From: Symsagittifera roscoffensis
Lineage: Eukaryota; Xenacoelomorpha; Acoela; Convolutidae
NCBI RefSeq assembly: GCF_963678635.1
Contig: NW_026971109.1
Coordinates: 1 to 54,460 of the forward strand
Direction: 5' to 3'
Length of the DNA: 54,460 nucleotides
The translations under genes and the position numbers were made by a program. The notes under the pieces are model-generated. The model was not told the DNA's origin. It saw only the letters and a program-made list of their open reading frames with translations, and ran no database searches. Of the stretch, positions 47,520 to 54,460 are shown in pieces (position 1 is the stretch's first letter; each line of letters begins with the position of its first letter).

Positions 47520-50500
47520 TTGGCTGGAGGCAAGATGTTGAAACTGATGCAAGACGTAAACACGATGTCGCTGGATAAGTTCCAAGCTGACGTGCTGGCC
47601 ACAAAGGCACAGTACGAACGATCAGATGCTATCTTGGGTGGAATGGGAGTGGGATGGACGCCATCTTTCCTATCGACGTGCTATCCGAGGGCATCTAGGA
47701 ACCTGATCGCGAGTTTCGTCAAAGACATCAGGAAGTTGTCGATTGGCCTGGTGCTAGCCTTATACGTGACATTTGGTCATGAAAACTTTGTGAAAGGACC
47801 GGCAAACCTCTTTACCCAAGCATTGGCCGATTTGAGATTGGATGGACTCCTGACTCTGATTGCCATGACCTATGGTCGACTGGGAGACTTGCTTGTGCAA
47901 TTGCGTTACCCTGAACAACTACAGGGACCCAGTCGTGAGTTCAATGCACAGTTGGAAACTGCCTCGCTCAAGAAGATGAAAGACTGGAGGACTCTCCTAC
48001 TTCAATACCTCTTGCAACAAAACAGAAGCGTCACAGGAGAGGACAAAGTGGCGACGAACGCAAGCGAATGTAAGCAGTATTGTGGCATGCCCTTACTAAC
48101 AGACTTTGCTGTCATGATGCGGATTGATCCGTTGGCTCTGGTCCACGGACTGAGGGAATTCGTCACAGTGGTGTATGGACCGGTGATGTCCTTTGCGTTC
48201 CCGGATGTGCAAGTTAAAGCGTACAGGAATTCAGTGTTGTACGTCAACCTGGTCTCAGTAGTGGATTGTTCCGTGCTGATCTGGGTAGAGCAGAGTGAAC
48301 TGAGAAAGCTGGCTAGCGATGATAGGCTGTTCGGAAGAATAGCAGAGCCAGGTTGGGTGTTGATGGACTTCAACAACCACTTCAAATGCCGAATGGGCCG
48401 TGAGGATCTGTCCCACATCCAGTTTAACCCAAAACTCTGGAATTTGAGACCAGTGGTGAAAGATACAGGAGAGGCTGTGGTAGTACCTCAATTGCCGGGA
48501 GCCTATGCCCATGCAAAAGAGAATCAACAAACATGGCTTCATGGGTCCAGGCCGCTGCCGGACCAATGCCATCGATATCCACCGATAAGGAGGATGTTGT
48601 TGGGAGTCACATCTCCCATCATTGCCCCTCGTATCGGAGCAGCTCGTGACGCGGAGAAGAGAATGCTGAAGTGGAGTGGAGGGATGGAGCCGCGCTTCAT
48701 CAGCTGGAACGTTGCTGCCGCGCATACGTTCGACTTCTCATTTCCCGATGCCTGGAGCAGGAAAAAGATCAAAGCACTACCCTCCAGGAGACCAGAGGTC
48801 TCGGCTGAAACGTGGAACGAAGTGTATTCTTCCGCGGATGACTTATCGAGACTGAAGTGGTCAGGAGAAGCGAAGGTAGTGATGCAGGAGGTGGCAAGGG
48901 AGAGCAGAGGAGGCTCATATATAACGATAGAAGACCTGGCCCCACATGGCGAGGAGTTGGTAGAGTTCCTGGTCGATGAAGAATTGTTTTATCATGCAGG
49001 AGACATGGCCGTACCGGCTCGGCCGGATTCGGGCGCAGACGCACGACAGGGACCCTCGGGACCTAGGCCGAAACCTGATGCGGACGACGATGAATTGATG
49101 GATCAGGACGATAACGATGATGAGACCGGAAGTAAGACGGAGAAACCGGGAGAGACCGATCTAGGAGCGTTGGAAAGGGACTTGCTAGAGTACCGGTTCA
49201 GTGAAGATGACGATGGGGAAGTCGATGGGAGTTTTTTGTTGATGGCACCATCGTCCTTCATGTCTCCTACAAAGGAGGCGTCGGCCGATCTATCTCCAAT
49301 GGATCCAATAAGCCAGGCTAGAGAGTGTCGAAGCAGGGACCCGCAGAAACTGCTTTATGAATTACCAAGGAGGAGGAAAATCGAAGAGTCAATGAAGATA
49401 TCGTTCCTCAGCACATTACCAGAAGAAGAATGGGAAAGATATCAAATGGAGTTGGAAGGCAAGACAGGAGCAATCTGGAGCCGAGTAAATTTCATGGAGA
49501 AATCTTGGGACGTGATAAGGCGATATGGGACTCAGTCCATAATGAAGGTGGGATTGAACCAACCCATCATGCGTGAGGTCCTGGAGAAAATAGTGAGCTC
49601 CATGGAGTCGGATGTTCTGACCGAGTCAGTGACAGAAGACAGTGCCGATGATCAGCATGTTGCAAAGAAATTACCAGTCAGACGAGCCAGGAAAGGGCTG
49701 AAGCGACTAAAAGGGAAAACAGGAGGTCGAGCCATGAACCCAAGAGTGGTGAAGTCGAGAGCCAGCGCAGTGGTGACCTCTTTAACGAGCGCAGGTCGTT
49801 CAGGCGAGAGCGGGCAAGGAGATAGTGCAACGCTGACAGGGGGAGAAAAAGAGAATCTGATACCCCCTATGCTCTTGGCAGGTCTGACCGTAACCGCCAC
49901 AAGGTCGAAGAAGACGGCGCGAACCCTGGCAGACACTAAGTTAGAAATGGAAATCATCAGTCAATGTGGATCTGGAGGACTTGAAGATTACAGGCCCTCG
50001 CGAATCAACATGGCCAAGTTGAAACTGGAAGGACAACTCGAAGTGGTCGAGTACAGTCGAATAACTGTGCCGGAATCGGTCCACATGGGAGATCCGGCAG
50101 GGGGTTATGTGGAGATGTTGAAAGCGAGGAACTCCGCGAGAGGGCACCTGATGGCTTGGAGCGAGAAGCGAGCCATGCAAGAATATCTGAAAGGGCTTAC
50201 GGAGAACTCTAACTTCAATCGAAAAGAGTATGGCACAGTAATGTCATCAGAAGCGAATGAAATTGGATTGGAAAAACTGCTAGAGATTTCTTGGAGGGCG
50301 GCCCTCCAGAAATACTTCGATGAGACGATGAATGCACCTGCGACGGTAGCAGCATACCTGGCTCATCCTTGCGTGAGAACTGATCTGCAGGTAAGACTGG
50401 CTTGGTGCTTGATGGGCATCAAAAAGGCGGAGTATGAAGCCAGTAATGACTCGAAATCACGGGAACAGGAACTAGAGTTGATGGAAGCTCTACGAGCATT

Positions 50501-51095
50501 GAGTTCGAAAGACGATTCAGCGATAGCATGGGCTAAGCGTAAGGATGCCCTTTGCTTTGTCAGGTTCGTGGTGGATCGTATCCCCACTCCTGTGTTGGGA
50601 GAATGCATAAAGATCATTCGGCAAAAAGGAGTTGATTGCGAAAGGAACTTCCTTAGGGCACTCCTAGAGCTATATCAGGACATGCCATTGACCGTGCCAA
50701 GCAAGGAGTCGAATGATATGGAAAGCTATCGCAAGTTGAAAGAGGTTAGAAGATACTCCAACAAAGAATTGAAAGTGAGCCGAGACTTGATTGAAGCGGT
50801 CAGAGGACAAAAAGAGTTTGCAACACTAGGGAAACTGAAGTCGTTCCAATACGTGTCTGGCATACCAGGGATGGCGTATAATCCCTTCGTGAACGAGGAA
50901 GCCAGGGAAGCATACTTCGACTATGAGCAAGTCACCGTGCTCAACTTCTGGGTTGAACGGATTAAGGAAATTGGAATGTTGATGGTGGAACAACCCAAGC
51001 TTGGAATTATTTTGGAAGAACGAGTAATCGAACCCTCGATTCCCGAGCTAAAAGGGCAAGTGAGTTTGATTGTGGTTCTTGGGACGGTCCCTTGA
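47520..51095 (+). CDS. ORF2 central part, longest intact stretch
   Basis: Same frame after TAG 47517-47519; 1191 codons. The first 350 residues (LAGGKMLKLMQDVNTMSLDKF onward) are known only from this copy. From 48584 it matches element 1 at 24297. It includes the acidic stretch, the basic RRARKGLKRLKGK patch and, unlike element 1, an unbroken passage through IPPMLLAGLTV and SKESNDMES. A lost T near 51066 ends the frame. No domain recognised with confidence. Cytoplasmic or nuclear location is likely, as no signal or membrane segment is seen. Confidence 0.7.
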   Translation: MAGGKMLKLMQDVNTMSLDKFQADVLATKAQYERSDAILGGMGVGWTPSFLSTCYPRASRNLIASFVKDIRKLSIGLVLALYVTFGHENFVKGPANLFTQALADLRLDGLLTLIAMTYGRLGDLLVQLRYPEQLQGPSREFNAQLETASLKKMKDWRTLLLQYLLQQNRSVTGEDKVATNASECKQYCGMPLLTDFAVMMRIDPLALVHGLREFVTVVYGPVMSFAFPDVQVKAYRNSVLYVNLVSVVDCSVLIWVEQSELRKLASDDRLFGRIAEPGWVLMDFNNHFKCRMGREDLSHIQFNPKLWNLRPVVKDTGEAVVVPQLPGAYAHAKENQQTWLHGSRPLPDQCHRYPPIRRMLLGVTSPIIAPRIGAARDAEKRMLKWSGGMEPRFISWNVAAAHTFDFSFPDAWSRKKIKALPSRRPEVSAETWNEVYSSADDLSRLKWSGEAKVVMQEVARESRGGSYITIEDLAPHGEELVEFLVDEELFYHAGDMAVPARPDSGADARQGPSGPRPKPDADDDELMDQDDNDDETGSKTEKPGETDLGALERDLLEYRFSEDDDGEVDGSFLLMAPSSFMSPTKEASADLSPMDPISQARECRSRDPQKLLYELPRRRKIEESMKISFLSTLPEEEWERYQMELEGKTGAIWSRVNFMEKSWDVIRRYGTQSIMKVGLNQPIMREVLEKIVSSMESDVLTESVTEDSADDQHVAKKLPVRRARKGLKRLKGKTGGRAMNPRVVKSRASAVVTSLTSAGRSGESGQGDSATLTGGEKENLIPPMLLAGLTVTATRSKKTARTLADTKLEMEIISQCGSGGLEDYRPSRINMAKLKLEGQLEVVEYSRITVPESVHMGDPAGGYVEMLKARNSARGHLMAWSEKRAMQEYLKGLTENSNFNRKEYGTVMSSEANEIGLEKLLEISWRAALQKYFDETMNAPATVAAYLAHPCVRTDLQVRLAWCLMGIKKAEYEASNDSKSREQELELMEALRALSSKDDSAIAWAKRKDALCFVRFVVDRIPTPVLGECIKIIRQKGVDCERNFLRALLELYQDMPLTVPSKESNDMESYRKLKEVRRYSNKELKVSRDLIEAVRGQKEFATLGKLKSFQYVSGIPGMAYNPFVNEEAREAYFDYEQVTVLNFWVERIKEIGMLMVEQPKLGIILEERVIEPSIPELKGQVSLIVVLGTVP

Positions 51096-51322
51096 AAACC
51101 AGTCTAGTAGTGATGTGGGAACTCATGAAGCCTTCCTGGTGTCCCCATCCAAACGCAGGCTTAATCTGGGACATGACCGCGGATGTCATGTTAGAACGGG
51201 ATGATGATGCGAGTTTACATGATCTGGCCATGATACATCACCTGCTGACCATGAGATTGACGAAGAGGAAGAGCAACCGTCCACGGAGCTGTCCGAGGAA
51301 GGTACATCGAGTAATTGGTTGA
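51092..51322 (+). pseudogene. ORF2 short fragment between two one-base losses
   Basis: Carries the stretch LVVMWELMKPSWCPHPNAGL onward, then loses frame near 51287 where AACCC became AACC. Homologous to 26813-27030 of element 1. Confidence 0.75.
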
Positions 51323-52878
51323 AGCAAGGCGCATGCTTGGCTCAACACAGTGGGATGGAAGGACATGTTTGTAACATGGGACACTGCCTGATTACGCTGA
51401 GCGAGCAGCATCGACAACTGGCACGATTGTATGGAAGATTAAGCATGTCAGATAAGAGTGCCATGGAATTGGTCGCAGACTGCCATGGGGTGACGGACGT
51501 AAACCTGATCACAGCCTTGGGATTTTGTAGCATGACGAGTTCGATAGAATCGCTCGAGCGCTTGGAGCGTGCCCATGAGCTAGTGACGTCCCTCAGCGTG
51601 GAGATATTCCCTGGAGCATTACAGACAGAGCAAAAGATTGGAGGCTGGCGAGAAGCCCTAGAGAATGAAATGAATCTGAAGGATAGTGAAGCCTATCACA
51701 GACCTACTGGTTCAAAATATATGGTGGGTTCAAGCTCCGCGCCATACTGTAATAGCAAGTATCCAACGCACATGGTAGTGATGGATGCGAGGACGCAACA
51801 AGTGTTGGTTGACCAACTTTTCTCTGTGCCAAAGTGCGTGAGGTTGGCCAGAATGTCAGAAAGGTCATATGACTTGTTGGCAAAGATCTTTCGGGCAGTC
51901 CCGAAGAGATCCGAAGGCGAGTTGCAAGACGTTGTGGGTGAAGAACTCATGAGACTGAACGAAGGCAACGTGAGTGAGTTCCAGAAGCAGAAAGCGAGTG
52001 GAGGGTTACCCACTGAATTCCCCACCATAGAAGAGAAAGACGACCTACATAGAATTCTGATGGAAGTGGAACCGTTACTGGGAGCCTCATGGTATCGGAC
52101 CCGAAGGAACATAGTGAGAACCCATGGGGAGTATCCTTGCCACTGCTTAGCGCAGACGTTGTGGTACCCCAAACGCGGGAATCTGATCCTAGTATGGGAC
52201 GTGGAGGAGTTGTACTCCACGGGGTTGCCCGATCAGAATCAACCAGTGTCAATCGTGGTGGTTAGTGCCATGCTAGCAGTGAGATGGTTGGAGGCTAATG
52301 CAGACACAAGTGAGCAGGAGACGGCCGTGCCGACTCCTGAACAGCTGAGCAACGTGAAAATGAGTAGTGAATTGGATCTTTTCAGAACCACCTGCAAGGT
52401 TCTGAGAATACCTAAAGCCATCGAAAGAATATGGTCAAGGCAAAGATTGATGCCTTGGTTCCGTGCAGTGATGACATCTTGGATGTATGAACGTGCGAAG
52501 CGTCACATGTCAAGGAACACGGAAGCCTATCAATCTTTCCAGCTAGACATAGGACCAGGAGCCTATAAGAGAGCTTTCCTGACGCATAGAAACGCGGTCA
52601 CCACGGCGGTGAAGCGAGTAGCTGGAGCGCCTTGTGTTACTGAAGATGAGAAGAAAGAGGTCTTAAGAGCTGACCTAGAACGAAACGTGAGCCTATGTCT
52701 TCACAACAGCTTTTGCAGGAACCGGGAGCAGAAGGTGAATGTGGACTTGCTACCTTGTTGCAAACCGAGGCTGTTGGAACAGGAGGGTTGGGGCACGGCC
52801 CGCAACTCTCTGGACATGTTAGAGAAAGTTCTGGAAGACAGTGACGCTGAACATCAGGATGGAGAAATGATGGAATGA
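51319..52878 (+). CDS. ORF2 C-terminal part, element 2
   Basis: 519 codons from about KQGACLAQHSGMEGHVC, including the Cys/His cluster, to the TGA shared with elements 1 and 3. A few amino-acid changes relative to element 1 (for example GASWYRT for GASGYRT). Function unknown. Confidence 0.75.
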   Translation: MKQGACLAQHSGMEGHVCNMGHCLITLSEQHRQLARLYGRLSMSDKSAMELVADCHGVTDVNLITALGFCSMTSSIESLERLERAHELVTSLSVEIFPGALQTEQKIGGWREALENEMNLKDSEAYHRPTGSKYMVGSSSAPYCNSKYPTHMVVMDARTQQVLVDQLFSVPKCVRLARMSERSYDLLAKIFRAVPKRSEGELQDVVGEELMRLNEGNVSEFQKQKASGGLPTEFPTIEEKDDLHRILMEVEPLLGASWYRTRRNIVRTHGEYPCHCLAQTLWYPKRGNLILVWDVEELYSTGLPDQNQPVSIVVVSAMLAVRWLEANADTSEQETAVPTPEQLSNVKMSSELDLFRTTCKVLRIPKAIERIWSRQRLMPWFRAVMTSWMYERAKRHMSRNTEAYQSFQLDIGPGAYKRAFLTHRNAVTTAVKRVAGAPCVTEDEKKEVLRADLERNVSLCLHNSFCRNREQKVNVDLLPCCKPRLLEQEGWGTARNSLDMLEKVLEDSDAEHQDGEMME

Positions 52879-53606
52879 AGATGACCGAAGAAGAGAAGAG
52901 AAGGAGAAAAAACTTGATTGTCTTTGTGTGTAAAAACTTGAACAAATCAACCAAGTTTTGATTATTGAACTTGTTAAACTTTTTGTTTTGATTTAGTTTG
53001 GTCAGACCAAAATTTGAAAATGTTGCAATTGTTAAAATTGTTGAAATTGTTGATTTTAGTTACTACTATCTATGTATGTATATAAGGAACATAGGTAAGT
53101 ATATTTACCTATTTATTCACGACTGAAGTTTTTAACCTGTGTAAGACACAAATTCACTGTGTGGCGACATGGTAAGTTTGAGTAAACTCGCTCGAGAAGG
53201 GTGGTAACTCAATAACTTTCCTAGCCACAGAGTTTCTTAGTTTTAATATTGAAAGGACCGCATAAATGACTGATTATACTTGGTGAGTGAAGTTAAGTTA
53301 ATTTTAATGGGTGCGTGGCCGTGCCACGTCCCACCTTTTAATCAGAAGCGAAAAGAAGTTTTATGGCGAGATGACGTAAGTAGTCAGAAAAGAAATTTTA
53401 TCTAGGACACTCCTCATGGTGCAAATTTTGTGAAATTGTTGAAAGGCAGTGAGATGTAGTACGATGCCATTTGTGAACACGTAGTGAGTTGAGGTGGAGT
53501 AGATAAATTTCAATTTTTTATGCAATTTGTAAGATTGGTTACAGAAAACTGGATACCTACTTGACGATAACCCGGTGTTGTGCGATCAATAGGGACATTG
53601 ATGGAG
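52879..53606 (+). other. 3' UTR of element 2
   Basis: Corresponds to 28591-29323 with small differences. Here the splice-donor-like site reads AGGTAAGTAT, a full consensus. No genes. Confidence 0.75.
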
Positions 53607-53622
53607 ACTTGTCCGGGGAGTA
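53607..53622 (+). other. Polypurine tract of element 2
   Basis: ACTTGTCCGGGGAGTA directly before TGTGCC at 53623. Confidence 0.6.
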
Positions 53623-54460
53623 TGTGCCATTCTGCCGGATGACACAGCACAACCTTCCCGCGACAGAAAAAAGAGTGACTAAAGGCCTTATGAACAGAAA
53701 AGTGTTGCGACGGAGGGTCAGAATGTTCTAGAATTTTTATTTTTAAAATTTCGATTGGAAGAAGAACATTTCTGAGAAATAGAGAAAAGACGGCCATTTT
53801 GAATAGAAAAGGCGAAAATCAGAACAACGATAGAAATTGTGAAGAACAGTTGTATCAGAGACAGAAAATTACGAAGCCTCTTATCGTGGCAATAACACAC
53901 GATAAGGACCTTAGCGACAGATATTTGTGGAGACGGAGGCTTCAGTGGGGGGAAGAGAAATACCACGGAACCCTCCCGGGACACGAAATATAGGAGATAA
54001 GAGTGTTATCTCGAGAAAATCACGGGAGCGGAGGCTTGGTCCCCAGAGACTGTTATATGTGAAGGGACTGGGTAAACTAACTATAACAGCTGCTGTAATG
54101 TCCTAGATATTAATTAAACACCGATATTATTTGATATTTCAGAGCATGAGTAGATAGAAAAAGGGAAGGGTCAATCCATCTCCAATGGATTTAATATAAA
54201 ACTGTCACACAAAAACATATAAAAATAGGTTGTTCGAGCCGTGTTTTTAATGACAATCACGTAGTCTGAGGATCCGAGACTCAGCTATGTGGTTGTGTTC
54301 GCATGTAAACGAAAGCTGATCAAAAGTCGTTTGACTGATGGCCTAAAAATGGTAACTTTTTACTTTGCCCTAGACAGACCAGAAAATCAACTGGCAAGGT
54401 CGAGACGGTGAAAAACGAGTAGAATTAAGGTAACTGACGCCCGCCAGTCGTTAATAGGTT
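53623..54460 (+). repeat. 3' LTR of element 2, cut by the window end
   Basis: 838 bp from TGTGCC to TAATAGGT; about 48 bp are missing. Internal structure as in the other LTRs. Confidence 0.9.

Larger units (their letters stand above)
34662..54460 (+). mobile_element. Element 2: second giant Ty3/gypsy copy, defective, incomplete at window end
   Basis: Same family as element 1 and very similar throughout. The 5' LTR lacks about 22 bp and the 3' LTR runs off the window. There is no 2450-bp amplification. It keeps the ORF2 middle but lacks everything corresponding to 21512-24296 of element 1: the integrase end, pol tail, macro domain and ORF2 start. Breaks: an extra C near 43721, TAG at 45703, a lost A near 46173, TAG at 47517, a lost T near 51066 and a lost C near 51287. 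Confidence 0.85.

Noticed and set aside
1-54460. tRNA genes or CRISPR arrays
   Set aside because: No cloverleaf with both promoter boxes was found (only an isolated box A-like site at 37882). The regular repeats are leader tandem repeats, not spacer-separated arrays.

Overview
The window is eukaryotic repeat-rich DNA made almost entirely of long terminal repeat (LTR) retrotransposons of the Ty3/gypsy type. Pol domains run protease, reverse transcriptase, RNase H, integrase, on a single strand, and no ordinary host gene was recognised. Captured pieces of an AT-rich, divergent eukaryotic 18S rRNA (30929-31472) confirm a nuclear eukaryote. I could not place the organism; an invertebrate or a protist is most likely.

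Layout. 1-517 holds a decayed, rearranged non-LTR reverse transcriptase remnant (minus strand). 518-1771 is a diverged minus-strand relative of the main LTR with its R-U5 part duplicated. 1798-2974 is a plus-strand LTR plus 293 bp of leader. Element 1 (2975-30225) has two 886-bp LTRs, a long leader full of ACCCTCC motifs, gag-pol, an OARD1-like macro domain after integrase, a hairpin-rich gap, and a second very long reading frame (ORF2). Its RNase H-spacer-integrase segment is amplified as four tandem 2450-bp copies. 30226-31494 is a scrambled stretch: snap-back hairpins, a shuffled ORF2 3' end, an R-U5 LTR fragment and three 18S rRNA pieces. It leads into a 5'-truncated element 3 (ORF2 C-terminus plus 3' LTR, to 34600). 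Element 2 starts at 34662 (5' LTR lacking about 22 bp) and its 3' LTR runs off the window end.

How the parts fit. Elements 1 and 2 are close copies with complementary internal deletions. Element 1 lacks the middle of ORF2 and about 0.6 kb of leader. Element 2 lacks the end of integrase, the macro domain and the start of ORF2. Read together they imply an ancestral element of roughly 22-23 kb: LTR, about 3 kb structured leader, one gag-pol frame, macro domain, intercistronic hairpins, ORF2 of more than 2000 codons (with a possible SGNH-hydrolase-like segment), 3' UTR, polypurine tract, LTR. All copies here are broken by stops and one-base shifts, so they are probably not autonomous.

The most noteworthy signals are the macro-domain/ORF2 architecture, the 2450-bp amplification, the 18S rRNA captured among foldback junctions, a duplicated structured RNA in the element 2 leader, and an internal copy of the polypurine tract. 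All domain calls are from reading the translations by eye; no database search was possible.
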